Assembly: GCA_024742575.1 (NCBI GenBank)
Contig: JANSYF010000002.1
Span: 81,352 to 135,724 of the forward strand
Direction: 5' to 3'
DNA: 54,373 nt
Source: Paracoccaceae bacterium
GTDB lineage: Bacteria; Pseudomonadota; Alphaproteobacteria; Rhodobacterales; Rhodobacteraceae
Under the pieces are notes generated by a model, which saw nothing but the letters and a program-made list of their open reading frames with translations, was not told the origin of the DNA and made no database searches. This document shows, piece by piece, positions 19,230 through 27,439 of this stretch. The position numbers and the translations under genes were made by a program. Within the stretch, counting starts at the first letter, position 1, and every line of letters begins with the position of its first letter.

Positions 19230-20744
19230 TCAATCCCGCCAAAGATCTGGTGTCAAAATGACCACAAGTGCCAGCATTTCAAGGCGGCCCATGACCATCG
19301 CAATTGAAGTGATGACCTTGGGCCCCGGCCCAAGTTCGATAAGGGTCAATCGACCTGCCTGAACCACATCCACCAGCGGCCCGCAATTCGATAGACTGGC
19401 CACGGCCAACACCAAGGATTGTTCAAACGGGATACTGAAGGCCGCCAAAGCTACGGTTGTCGCCGCAAGTGTGATCGCAAAGATCATGAAAAACACCCAT
19501 GCGATAAACGCGCCTTCGCGCCGGGTGCGACGAGATACCAATCCGGATCGCCCAACCGAGGATGGATGAACTAATCGGTCCACTTCGCGCATCCCATTGG
19601 TCATAAGTGCGAAGACCCGCATCAGTTTAACTCCGCCCGCTGTGGTCGCCACGCCGCCACCGATCAGGGCTAGGCCCATCAGGATCAACCCCGGGGTCTC
19701 AAGGCCAGACCATGCTTGCGCATCAACCCAGTCAACACTCGAATAGCCATGGGTTGTCAGAAACGACAGTACCGTGAAGGCTGCGCCCCAGAACGCCCGT
19801 ACCGCTGCAATGAAATTGTTCTGGTCCCCAATATCCAACGCCGCCACGAAGTGCCGGAGCACAAGCATCGTCGGTACCATAAGCACGATCGCCAAACCCA
19901 GACGGAATTCAGGATCATAGAGCAGACCTTTCCGTTGCGCCGTGTTGGTGTCCTGCGAAAACGTCACTCGGGACAACGCAAAAAGAAGAAAGACCGCCAT
20001 GATCAATTCTCCCGCTATCCCGCTGCTGGCGCCGGTTGGCCCACCAACAGGCGAGATCCCAGAGGTGGACATGACACTCATCGCATGAACCAGCGCGACG
20101 AAAGGCGTGTCACCAGCCACCAGCAACAGCACCCAAAGCGCCAGCGTCAACAAGGCATAAGACGGCACCAAAACGGCAGCACTGCGGGCCAAACGGCTTG
20201 CCGGATTCGAAGTGTCCCGCCGCGCAGCACCGGCAACGACATCTTGTCCCGGCTCGCCAAGCGACGTCACTTCGAAACCACCAAGGTTCAGAGGTGCAAG
20301 AATCGCCGCTGCGGCCACCCACATGAGCAATCCCCCCATCCACGCCACCTGCCCGCGCCATAGATGTTCGGCCATCGATAGGCGTTCCGGTTCAAAGAGC
20401 GGCAGGCCGGTCGTTGTGAGACTCGACACCATGTCGAGATACGCGTTTAGGAACGACGTCGTCTGGATCGATTCGTAAAACGGGACCGCCAAAACCGCGG
20501 GCAGGATGACAAAACTCCCCAAAAGGGCCATCAACTGCCGGATTGCATTGCGGTTATGTGGACGGTTCGCCAGTGCCAGTGCCATCAAAGCGCACAGGAT
20601 CAGCCCAACCAAACCGGAATAGAAAAAGGATCGGGCATCCTGAAACGCCTCGGCCCATAACGCCACCACCGCCGGAACGATCATCGACGCAGATGCCAGC
20701 CCGGTCAGCAGCAGTAACAGCGGCAGGCGATACAACAACGCCAT
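19230..20744 (-). CDS. trkH: Trk potassium uptake channel TrkH
   Basis: The membrane subunit of the Trk potassium system, 504 residues. Four pore-loop/selectivity segments are visible: SSLTTTGLPLF, SVMSTSGISPVGG, SFLTTHGYSSVDW and ASLSNCGPLVDV, each with the conserved glycine. ATG 20744 lies four bases past the trkA stop; the frame extends to 20831 but only through trkA. It pairs with TrkA, the regulatory NAD/ATP-binding ring. Confidence 0.95.
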   Translation of the reverse strand: MALLYRLPLLLLLTGLASASMIVPAVVALWAEAFQDARSFFYSGLVGLILCALMALALANRPHNRNAIRQLMALLGSFVILPAVLAVPFYESIQTTSFLNAYLDMVSSLTTTGLPLFEPERLSMAEHLWRGQVAWMGGLLMWVAAAAILAPLNLGGFEVTSLGEPGQDVVAGAARRDTSNPASRLARSAAVLVPSYALLTLALWVLLLVAGDTPFVALVHAMSVMSTSGISPVGGPTGASSGIAGELIMAVFLLFALSRVTFSQDTNTAQRKGLLYDPEFRLGLAIVLMVPTMLVLRHFVAALDIGDQNNFIAAVRAFWGAAFTVLSFLTTHGYSSVDWVDAQAWSGLETPGLILMGLALIGGGVATTAGGVKLMRVFALMTNGMREVDRLVHPSSVGRSGLVSRRTRREGAFIAWVFFMIFAITLAATTVALAAFSIPFEQSLVLAVASLSNCGPLVDVVQAGRLTLIELGPGPKVITSIAMVMGRLEMLALVVILTPDLWRD

Positions 20745-20748
20745 CGGA

Positions 20749-22125
20749 TCAGAAGAAGTCGATCGACACCTGAAGCAGGCGTTCGACCTCCGGCACGTCC
20801 TTGGCCAGCGTAAAGAGCACCACCTGGTCACCCTCCTCGATCACCATCGACCCCGTTGGGCGCCGCACCTTGCCCGCTTTGCGCACAGCCCCGACCAGCA
20901 CGCCTTCTGGGAAGTCGATATCGCGCAGCTTCTGACCCGCCATCGGCGAGGTCGACAACACCTCTGCCTCGATCACCTCTGCCTCGGCATCACCGATGGA
21001 ATAGACCGCGCGCACCCGTCCGTGGCGGAAATGCTTGAGGATCGAACTCACCGTGACCGAGCGCGGGTTGATATAGGCGTCAATCCCCAACGGCTCCATC
21101 AGCGGCTCCAGCGTCGGATCGTTGATCAGCGCAATTGCCATCCGACACCCTTCGGACTTGGCGCGAACCGCAGCCAGCATATTGGTCTTGTCGTCATCGG
21201 TCACGCACAACACCGCATCCGCGCGTTCAATATTGGCCTCAGCCAATAGCCCAACGTCCAACCCATCGCCATTCAGGACAATCGTTCGCTCCAATGCCTC
21301 GGCGGCGCGTTCCGCAATCTTGCGGTTGCGTTCAATCACCTTGACCCGCACGCGATCGGCGCGCTGTTCCAACTCTTTGGCCACCATCAGCCCGACATTG
21401 CCGCCGCCGATGATCACCACCCGCTCCTGCTTGTGGTGCGTCTTGCCGAAGATCTCCAAGGTCCGGCGCACATCCTCGTTATGCACCATCACATAGCAGG
21501 AATCGCCCGCAAAAATCTGGTCGCCTGATTCCGGTGCAAACAAGGTGCCTTCGCGACGGATGCCCACAACAATACTCCGCAGGGTCGAGAACAGGTCGGT
21601 CAACTGCTTAAGCGGCGTGTTCACGATCGGGCAATCATCGTCGATGGTCAGCCCCATCAGCGCCGCCTCTCCATCCAGAAACTTCTCCGTATCGAACGCC
21701 GCAGGCGCGTTCAGGCGTTGCAGCGCCGCTTCGGCCACCTCCATCTCGGGGCTGATCACCACGTCGATGGGCATGTGATCGCGGCGATACAGGTCGGAAT
21801 AGATCGCCGTCAGATAGGATTTCGACCGCAGCCGCGCGATCTTGCGCGGGATCGAGAACACCGAATGCGCCACCTGACAGGTCACCATGTTGACCTCGTC
21901 CGAATGGGTCGCCGCAATGATCATATCCGCATCCCGTGCCCCAGCCTGATCAAGCACATCGGGGTAGGACGCAAACCCCGCGATCCCCTGCACATCAAGC
22001 GCATCCGTCGCCCGGCGCACCAGATCGGGGTTGTTGTCAACAACGGTGACGTCATTGCGCTCCCCCGAGAGGTGCCGCGCGATCTGCCAGCCAACCTGTC
22101 CTGCTCCGCAGATGATAACTTTCAT
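20749..22125 (-). CDS. trkA: Trk potassium transport regulator TrkA
   Basis: A cytoplasmic gating protein of the Trk system, 458 residues with two RCK units. The first Rossmann motif is IICGAGQVGWQIARHL at residue 4 and the second is VVIIGGGNVGLMVAKEL near residue 236; RCK-C domains follow each (near 150-215 and 370-455). Codons about 59-98 are duplicated as a diverged fragment at 41411-41525. In related genomes trkA directly follows ntrX on the same strand; here about 21 kb separate them. Confidence 0.97.
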   Translation of the reverse strand: MKVIICGAGQVGWQIARHLSGERNDVTVVDNNPDLVRRATDALDVQGIAGFASYPDVLDQAGARDADMIIAATHSDEVNMVTCQVAHSVFSIPRKIARLRSKSYLTAIYSDLYRRDHMPIDVVISPEMEVAEAALQRLNAPAAFDTEKFLDGEAALMGLTIDDDCPIVNTPLKQLTDLFSTLRSIVVGIRREGTLFAPESGDQIFAGDSCYVMVHNEDVRRTLEIFGKTHHKQERVVIIGGGNVGLMVAKELEQRADRVRVKVIERNRKIAERAAEALERTIVLNGDGLDVGLLAEANIERADAVLCVTDDDKTNMLAAVRAKSEGCRMAIALINDPTLEPLMEPLGIDAYINPRSVTVSSILKHFRHGRVRAVYSIGDAEAEVIEAEVLSTSPMAGQKLRDIDFPEGVLVGAVRKAGKVRRPTGSMVIEEGDQVVLFTLAKDVPEVERLLQVSIDFF

Positions 22126-22320
22126 GTCCCGCGCCCGCAGTCGGGCCCCTTGGCTGTAACGCAGTCTCTTGTGTGGCAGAGGTCCGGGGTGGGGTCAATT
22201 GCAGAGGCGCGTGTCCGGGCCCACGACACATACGCCACATGCCCCCCAGAACGCCCCCAACCGACCAATTCGCATTTGACAGGACTCGCGCAGTTTCGAA
22301 CACTGACCAAAACAGGCAAC

Positions 22321-23322
22321 ATGAAAGCACGAATGACACAGCCACTTTCGGCCTTCCAACGGCGACAGGCAGGCCAAAAGGCCTATGAACACATCTTTGA
22401 ACACGGGCTCTACAACAGCACCACCCCGGCCCCCAAAGGGACGCTGCGCGGTATCGACGTGCTGCCGCACGAGGTGGTCCGCCAGAAAATAAACCGCACC
22501 GTCAAAATCTACTACGGCCATCGCGATGAACTTCCTGACCTCACGGCGCCCCAGACCTTTTTCGAAAAACTGGCCATCGCCAAGTTCTTTGCACCGATTC
22601 CGATGCCCTCCCCGGCAGACAAGCTGAACGTGCAAAGCTTTATCCCAGACGATCTCACTTCCGAGATCGCGACAATTGAAGTGGTGTGGTCCGGCGACCA
22701 GCCCATCACAGCCGCACTCATTGAACAGCTCGACCTGCCCGCTGGCACCTATTTCGCGAAATCCAGCGGCGGCACCGGGCGCAACATTCGCTTCACTGTG
22801 CCGCTCGAAACGAAACAAGCAGCCCGGATAGAAACGCTCAGCACGGGTTGGCTTGTCGACAAGCACGGGGAACGCGCGGGGGAATGGTGGTATAACCTGA
22901 TGCGATCCCGGAACTTCATCGAACGTGATCTGACCCCGGAAAGCGGATCGCTCACCGATTGGAAATTTCACTGCGGTGGGGGGGAAGTCCTTGCGGTGCA
23001 GGTCGATCTTGACCGACACAGCCAACACCGACAGACCATGTACGACGCAGACTTCCGCCACATCCCCGAAGAAATGTTCTTCGAGTACGGCCCACCGGAA
23101 ACCGCCCCGCCCTTTTTTGACAGCATGCGTAACATCGCGCGCCGCATCGCCGCCGAGTTCGAATTTGTCCGGGTCGACATGTACCACGCCAATGACAGGT
23201 TATACCTCGGCGAACTCACCCTTGCGCCGATGGGTGGCCTGCGCCTTCCCCGTTCTCCGCATCTGGACGCGCACATGGGTGCCGCTTGGGTTTCGGACTT
23301 CATGGGAACACGGGCTCCGTAA
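22321..23322 (+). CDS. TupA-like ATP-grasp protein
   Basis: A 333-residue protein resembling the TupA-type ATP-grasp domain found near polysaccharide and teichuronopeptide genes. Matching features are PQTFFEKLAIAKFFAP, the glycine-rich loop GTYFAKSSGGTGRN (near 145) and the metal-binding end FEFVRVDMYHANDRLYLGELTLAPMGGLR (near 280). ATP-grasp enzymes ligate an amine or thiol to an acyl phosphate. ATG 22321 is chosen; the frame continues upstream only through antisense trkA sequence. It is divergent from trkA. Confidence 0.75.
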   Translation: MKARMTQPLSAFQRRQAGQKAYEHIFEHGLYNSTTPAPKGTLRGIDVLPHEVVRQKINRTVKIYYGHRDELPDLTAPQTFFEKLAIAKFFAPIPMPSPADKLNVQSFIPDDLTSEIATIEVVWSGDQPITAALIEQLDLPAGTYFAKSSGGTGRNIRFTVPLETKQAARIETLSTGWLVDKHGERAGEWWYNLMRSRNFIERDLTPESGSLTDWKFHCGGGEVLAVQVDLDRHSQHRQTMYDADFRHIPEEMFFEYGPPETAPPFFDSMRNIARRIAAEFEFVRVDMYHANDRLYLGELTLAPMGGLRLPRSPHLDAHMGAAWVSDFMGTRAP

Positions 23323-23473
23323 GGCACGTGCGCGCACGCACCGACCGCGCCAAAAAAGGTGCGTCAGATCAAGAATATTTTGGCAGCGACCCTAAAACGG
23401 GATTTCGTTGGCCGTTAAAATTCTTTGAAAGCAAGCGTGTAACAAGCCCAAGATCAAACAGGAAACTTTAGGA

Positions 23474-23926
23474 ATGCAAACAGAAGAGGCCTTGCATCAG
23501 ATCGTCTATTACAGCAAGCCGACCCGCTCCATGCCCCTAAGCGAAGTGCGCGAATTGCTGATCAAAGCGCAGATCAACAATCATTTCAAGGACGTGACCG
23601 GGCTGCTCCTGTTCGACGGCGACGCCTTTCTCCAGATTCTCGAAGGGCCCAAGGACAACGTGATGGCTCTCTTCGAAAACATCGCGCGTGATCCGCGCCA
23701 CACGCAGTTCACCACTTTGATGGAGAGAGAGATCCCGCAACGCGATTTCGGCGACTGGTCGATGGGCCTCGCTCATATCGAAGGAAAGCACATGAAAAGC
23801 CTTCCCGGTCTCACGGATATACAAAGCGCCCGCAGGATGCTGTCGGAAAGCGGAGCGGCTGAAAACCTCGTTGAGGTAATCAAGTCCCAGTACGGCGACA
23901 GTGACAACGAGCAGGATGTCGCGTAA
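23474..23926 (+). CDS. BLUF-domain blue-light sensor (short type)
   Basis: A 150-residue FAD-binding photoreceptor of the BLUF family. The key residues are present: the Tyr of IVYYSK (Tyr13), Asn in KAQINN (35/36), Gln54 in FLQILEG, and the Trp/Met pair in DWSMGL (95, 97), plus ARDPRHTQF. The tail to residue 150 is helical with no output domain, so it must signal by protein contact as in short BLUFs such as PixD. The Shine-Dalgarno GGAAA precedes ATG 23474. It follows the ATP-grasp gene by about 150 bases. Confidence 0.93.
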   Translation: MQTEEALHQIVYYSKPTRSMPLSEVRELLIKAQINNHFKDVTGLLLFDGDAFLQILEGPKDNVMALFENIARDPRHTQFTTLMEREIPQRDFGDWSMGLAHIEGKHMKSLPGLTDIQSARRMLSESGAAENLVEVIKSQYGDSDNEQDVA

Positions 23927-24061
23927 CACGTCTGCCCGCTTTTCCAGCGCAGTTTGATCTGGTTGACCTGCCCGCCCATGGCACCGCGTTCATAGCAAGG
24001 ATATGCCGCTATCCACTTCGATAAAGGCGTCTGCTCCCGCAGAGGCGCGACAGACAAACCC

Positions 24062-24125
24062 GTAGGGTGCGTGCTCGCACGCACCACAACCGGATAACAA
24101 TGGCGCGTGAGATCACGCACCCTAC
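24062..24125. repeat. REP-like palindromic element
   Basis: A 12-bp inverted repeat GTAGGGTGCGTG (24062-24073) and CACGCACCCTAC (24114-24125) encloses a second hairpin, GGTGCGTG-CTCG-CACGCACC (24066-24085). The two hairpins compete for the left arm, so alternative folds are possible. The core hairpin recurs at 41249-41270. Confidence 0.8.
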
Positions 24126-24141
24126 ACCACCAATTCGCCGC

Positions 24142-24273
24142 CAAACCGCACACCGCCAACCCGCCGCGTATCGCCGACGCGCGCGGTGGCGATCCAACCG
24201 TCGAATCCCTCGATTTATCCCAGCCACGTCCGAAGAAGTTCAAAGCGGAGCACTGGCCCCACCAAATCGCCGC
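24142..24273 (+). repeat. 132-bp direct repeat, left copy
   Basis: It aligns without gaps to 41281-41412 with six mismatches. It begins CAAACCGCACACCGCCAACC and ends with ACTGGCCCCACCAAATCGCC followed by GC. It is non-coding as far as I can tell and in the same orientation as the right copy, so recombination between the two would excise 17.1 kb. Confidence 0.93.
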
Positions 24274-24288
24274 CGCGTGGGGGCGCGT

Positions 24289-24314
24289 CATGCCGAAGGC
24301 ATGCCTCCGGCATG
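24289..24314. repeat. 26-bp near-palindrome
   Basis: It begins CATGCCGAAGGCATG and ends CTCCGGCATG; 24 of 26 positions are self-complementary, with the remaining pair a G-T wobble. It can form either one long hairpin or two short ones and resembles bacterial intergenic palindromes. Confidence 0.7.
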
Positions 24315-24792
24315 GCGATGCGCGGCGGGCTGCGCCCGCTGTTTCGCGCGAGCTAGGAAAAACGGCCCTGACCGGACTTGGCCATAACTCGCCAATGTTG
24401 CGGTGCGGCCCGTCGAAGCTGCCGTTCGTGCATCCTGCAGCATTTTATCGGCTTAAACGTCGTTCAGCGGGACTTTGCAGCCTTTTGCACACGCGGCTAT
24501 TGCTGACGCAGCATTTGCTTAAACTGCGGCGATGGCAGTTTGGCGGCGCAGCATTATTCACCAAAGCAGTCGTTCAAATTGATCAACCTAGCCGCGCCTT
24601 GAATTGACTATTCGCCTAACAGTGCCGAGATTCACGTGTCTAAAACAAGGTATGCGATCTATCATAAATGACTGAAGGCAAGGGCGAAATATAGTGACGA
24701 CTGGTTTGAATTAAAAAGTCCCGACAAGGTCGCGAACTAAAGCGGCATCTAAGCGTTTGAACGCGGTGAAAGAGTGGCTATTCGACCAGCTT

Positions 24793-25572
24793 TCACCCCA
24801 AAAGAAAGTCCAGCTGCACGTCGAGTTGACACTGTCCCATTTGATGGCCGGACACTGTTGGGACTTCACCTGATTTCCCGATTTCCCAAAGTTGCGTAGG
24901 GGTTTTGCGGGTAATGACGTCACAAACCAACGCTGCAGATTTAATGTCTTTTTTGCAGAATGGCAGCGCGTCCGCGCAAGATTTTCCGAGCGTCGTGGCG
25001 TTGACCAAGATTGCAGAAGGCTTGGCAACGCCCGAGACTCTCACATCTGGCCAAAACTGCGCCACAAGATTTTGGACAGCCGCGGCGCGCGCAGGATCTG
25101 TTTCGTCAAGTACCATTTCGTCGATGCCCCTTTCACATAGCGCATCGACGATGGCGATCCCCGAACCTCCACCGGCCCCAAGGATATGCGCGACGCTGCC
25201 ATTGATCGGAATCCCTGTTGCATCGATCGCCGCGCACATCGCCAAACCGTCCGTCGCATCCCCGATCAATCGTCCGTTTTCGCATCGTACGGTGTTTACA
25301 GCGCCGAGCCGCGCAGCGCGCTGCGTACAGTCATCCATTGCGGCAAAGGCAGCCTGTTTATGCGGGTAGGTGACCGAACAGCCAATCATGTTGCCGCTGC
25401 TGCGCAAAAGATTCCAAAACATGCTGATCGCCGACACAGGAATTTCCATCGGGATCATCGCAATGTCCAAACCCCTATCTTGAAACAATAAGTTGAACGC
25501 AGGTGGGGAGAAAACGCCAGACACAGGGCTGCCGATGATCGGGAAAATTTGGGTGGTTCCGGTGATGGCCAT
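24793..25572 (-). CDS. Shikimate dehydrogenase-family protein, divergent
   Basis: A 259-residue AroE-fold NAD(P) oxidoreductase. The catalytic Lys is present in CSVTYPHKQAAF (near 70), Asn in GAVNTV, Asp in IGDATDGLA (near 107), the nucleotide loop in LGAGGGSGIAIV (near 131), and the C-terminal Gln in SGHQMGQCQLDV. The N-terminal carboxylate-binding motif, normally with Ser-x-Ser-Pro, reads GSPVSGVFSPPAFN, so the first Ser is lost. That points to a substrate other than shikimate itself. ATG 25572 follows a weak ribosome site. It faces the GntR gene across a perfect palindrome and is the last gene before the left repeat. Confidence 0.85.
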   Translation of the reverse strand: MAITGTTQIFPIIGSPVSGVFSPPAFNLLFQDRGLDIAMIPMEIPVSAISMFWNLLRSSGNMIGCSVTYPHKQAAFAAMDDCTQRAARLGAVNTVRCENGRLIGDATDGLAMCAAIDATGIPINGSVAHILGAGGGSGIAIVDALCERGIDEMVLDETDPARAAAVQNLVAQFWPDVRVSGVAKPSAILVNATTLGKSCADALPFCKKDIKSAALVCDVITRKTPTQLWEIGKSGEVPTVSGHQMGQCQLDVQLDFLLG

Positions 25573-25594
25573 CACTGATCTTTCAAAAAACGTG

Positions 25595-25625
25595 TTGACT
25601 CACTATCGAAAATATTTTCGATAAT
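25595..25625 (+). promoter_or_regulatory. Putative GntR operator and promoter
   Basis: The perfect 20-bp palindrome TATCGAAAATATTTTCGATA (25604-25623) lies in the 73-base gap between the divergent shikimate-dehydrogenase-like gene and gntR. TTGACT (25595-25600) and GATAAT (25620-25625) could be -35 and -10 hexamers with 19 bases between them (or TCGATA with 17), placing the palindrome over the promoter. The layout suggests repression of one or both genes by the adjacent GntR protein. The binding itself is inferred. Confidence 0.65.
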
Positions 25626-25645
25626 ATCCAATATTTTATAAAAAG

Positions 25646-26320
25646 GTGGGTAAATTGCTTTTTGGTGGCAGGAAATCTGAAGACGATACCGTTGTTGAAA
25701 TGCTCGCTTCTGCGATCCGGCGCGACATTTCATTTGGGGTGTTGCGCCCTGACCAGAAGCTCAAGCTTGCCGATCTGCGCCAGTCTTATGGTGGGTCAAA
25801 CCATTCCATGCGGGAAACATTGCGGATCCTGACGTCTGAAGGTGTGGTAGAGGCGACCAACCAGCGCGGATTCCGGGTGACATCGGCAACCGAGGAAGAT
25901 CTGCGGGACATTCTTTTGGTGCGGCTGGAAGTTGAAAAACTTGGTCTCAAATTGTCATTGAAACAAGGTGATGTGGCTTGGGAGAGCCGTGTTGTCGCCG
26001 CTTTGCATGCCGTTCGTCGGGCCGATGCTCTTGTGCAGGAAAGGCCCGATGATGTGACGGCACTGGAGTGGGACGAAGCCTGTCGCGACCTGAGTATGGC
26101 ACTGATGTCGGCCAGCGGATCGCCACGGCTGACAGACATGGCGGCGCAGTTTTACGGCCAGTCGCGGCGCTTTCGACTGGCGCTATTGCGCGAGGGGCGC
26201 ATCGACTTTGCAGCCCGCGCGACCCGCCGAACGCAGTTGCAGGAGGCAATCATCGCGCGGGAGGAGGCGCGCGCGGTGGGCATTCTGGAAGACGAGATTG
26301 GTGCTGACCTGGGCGCCTGA
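25646..26320 (+). CDS. GntR-family transcriptional regulator (FCD type)
   Basis: A 224-residue DNA-binding regulator. The winged helix-turn-helix covers about residues 15-80 (IRRDISFGVLRPDQKLKLADLRQSYGGSNHSMRETLRILTSEGVVEATNQRGFRV). The helical FCD effector domain follows, but the usual D-x-x-F-H segment reads WDEACRDLSMAL, so the metal-binding His is missing. GTG 25646 has no ribosome site; TTG 25655, five bases after AAGGTGG, is a likely alternative start. It sits at the head of the importer operon and probably controls that operon and the divergent dehydrogenase. Confidence 0.88.
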   Translation: MGKLLFGGRKSEDDTVVEMLASAIRRDISFGVLRPDQKLKLADLRQSYGGSNHSMRETLRILTSEGVVEATNQRGFRVTSATEEDLRDILLVRLEVEKLGLKLSLKQGDVAWESRVVAALHAVRRADALVQERPDDVTALEWDEACRDLSMALMSASGSPRLTDMAAQFYGQSRRFRLALLREGRIDFAARATRRTQLQEAIIAREEARAVGILEDEIGADLGA

Positions 26321-26353
26321 AAATAACGAAACGGATCATTTAGGGAGGAAACA

Positions 26354-27373
26354 ATGGTCACTTTTAACAGACGTCAAACAATGGGTTTGATCGGTGCCGC
26401 GGCGGCCACAAGCCTTGCAGCGCCAGCGATTGCGCAAAACAAAAAAATTGTCGTCGGGGCACTTCGCTTCACATCGCACTCGGCCAGTTTCGTCGCGGCA
26501 GAGCGCGCCTACTTCCAAGAGGCAGGCCTTGATGTCGAATTGCGGTTTTTCCAAGCGGCGCAGCCGATGGCTGTCGCGATTGCCTCTGGCGATGTAGACT
26601 ATGCCGTGACGGCGATCTCTGGCGGATTGATCTCTCTTGCCGACAAGGGCGCGATCAAAGTTATCGGCGGCGCGCTCAGCGAAGAGCCGGGCATTGACGG
26701 TCAGAAAATCCTCGCCTCCGACGCAGCGTTTCAAGCGGGTCTCACCTCGCCTGCGGTCTTGGATGGCAAGAAGTTTGGTATCTCGACGGCAGGTTCGTCC
26801 TTCCACTACATGGGCTCGAAAGTGGCTGAAGCGGAAGGCATCAACATGTCCTTTACGCCGCTTCAAAAAGTCGGCGCCATCATTGGTGCGCTGAAGTCAG
26901 GCCAGATTGATGCCTGGTCCATCGTGCCGCATATCGCCAAGCCACTGGCGGGCTCCGGTGCGGTTCATATCATTGGCAACGTATCCGACTATCTGCCGAA
27001 TTATCAGGTCACAACCGTGTTCACGTCTGCGACGAATGCGAACGATGAACGGCAGCAGACGTCGGACTTCCTCAAAGCGTTCAGCATGGGGGCGTCGGAT
27101 TACAATTCCGCCATGATCGACAAGTCCGGCGGAGAAGATGGTGTGAATGAGATGGTCGATCTGATCCACAAATATGTCTACACGGATCGTGAACGCGCCA
27201 AGGCTGCGCCGTCGATTATCAATGGCACGATGCGGATTAACGAAGGCGCACGGATGAACATTGCATCAGTTCAGGACCAGTTGAGCTGGTTCCAGTCCGA
27301 AGGCTTGATCGATGGGGATATCACCCTCGATACATTTGTAGACACAAGCTACGTTGAAACATTCGAGGCCTAA
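26354..27373 (+). CDS. ABC transporter substrate-binding protein (NMT1/SsuA-like)
   Basis: A 339-residue periplasmic binding protein. The N-terminus NRRQTMGLIGAAAATSLAAP with cleavage after AIAQ resembles a Tat signal (RRQTMGL). The body matches the SsuA/TauA/NMT1-like fold: KIVVGALRFTSHSASFVAAERAYFQEAGLDVELRFF and GKKFGISTAGSSFHYMGSKVAEAEGI. The family binds sulfonates, nitrate, pyrimidine precursors or aromatic acids. The context of shikimate-type enzymes suggests a cyclic carboxylate, which is inference. Shine-Dalgarno AGGGAGGA lies just ahead of ATG 26354. Confidence 0.85.
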   Translation: MVTFNRRQTMGLIGAAAATSLAAPAIAQNKKIVVGALRFTSHSASFVAAERAYFQEAGLDVELRFFQAAQPMAVAIASGDVDYAVTAISGGLISLADKGAIKVIGGALSEEPGIDGQKILASDAAFQAGLTSPAVLDGKKFGISTAGSSFHYMGSKVAEAEGINMSFTPLQKVGAIIGALKSGQIDAWSIVPHIAKPLAGSGAVHIIGNVSDYLPNYQVTTVFTSATNANDERQQTSDFLKAFSMGASDYNSAMIDKSGGEDGVNEMVDLIHKYVYTDRERAKAAPSIINGTMRINEGARMNIASVQDQLSWFQSEGLIDGDITLDTFVDTSYVETFEA

Positions 27374-27386
27374 GGCCCAAGCCTAA

Positions 27387-27417
27387 AGCTGACCGGCGTC
27401 GTCCGGTCAGCTGAGTT
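27387..27417 (+). terminator. Hairpin between binding-protein and ATPase genes
   Basis: A 10-bp perfect stem AGCTGACCGG, loop CGTCGT, CCGGTCAGCT, followed by GAGTTTTT. Inside an ABC operon such a hairpin usually acts as a partial terminator, or protects the upstream mRNA, giving more binding protein than ATPase. Confidence 0.75.
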
Positions 27418-27439
27418 TTTGCTTTACTAGGGTGAGTTC

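Larger units (their letters stand above)
23927..24792. other. Repeat-rich intergenic stretch at the left island boundary
   Basis: About 870 bases without a credible gene. From left to right: a REP-like hairpin pair (24062-24125), the left copy of the 132-bp direct repeat (24142-24273), a near-palindrome (24289-24314), a hairpin around 24329-24341, then AT-richer DNA from about 24440 to the end of the shikimate-dehydrogenase-like gene at 24793. The open frame 24107-24607 follows the repeat into this DNA and has no domain signature. No transposase or integrase remnant is recognised. Confidence 0.7.

Noticed and set aside
21718-22320. N-terminal extension of the ATP-grasp frame across trkA
   Set aside because: The extra 201 codons are antisense to trkA; the ATG at 22321 gives the family start and standard length.
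23323-23473. Short palindrome GTGCGCGCAC (23328-23337) as a terminator of the ATP-grasp gene
   Set aside because: The stem is only five base pairs, has no loop and no T tract.
24107-24607. A 166-codon open frame spanning the left repeat
   Set aside because: It runs through the 132-bp repeat and a near-palindrome, has no domain pattern or ribosome site, and the matching frame at the right copy is cut short. It is treated as chance.
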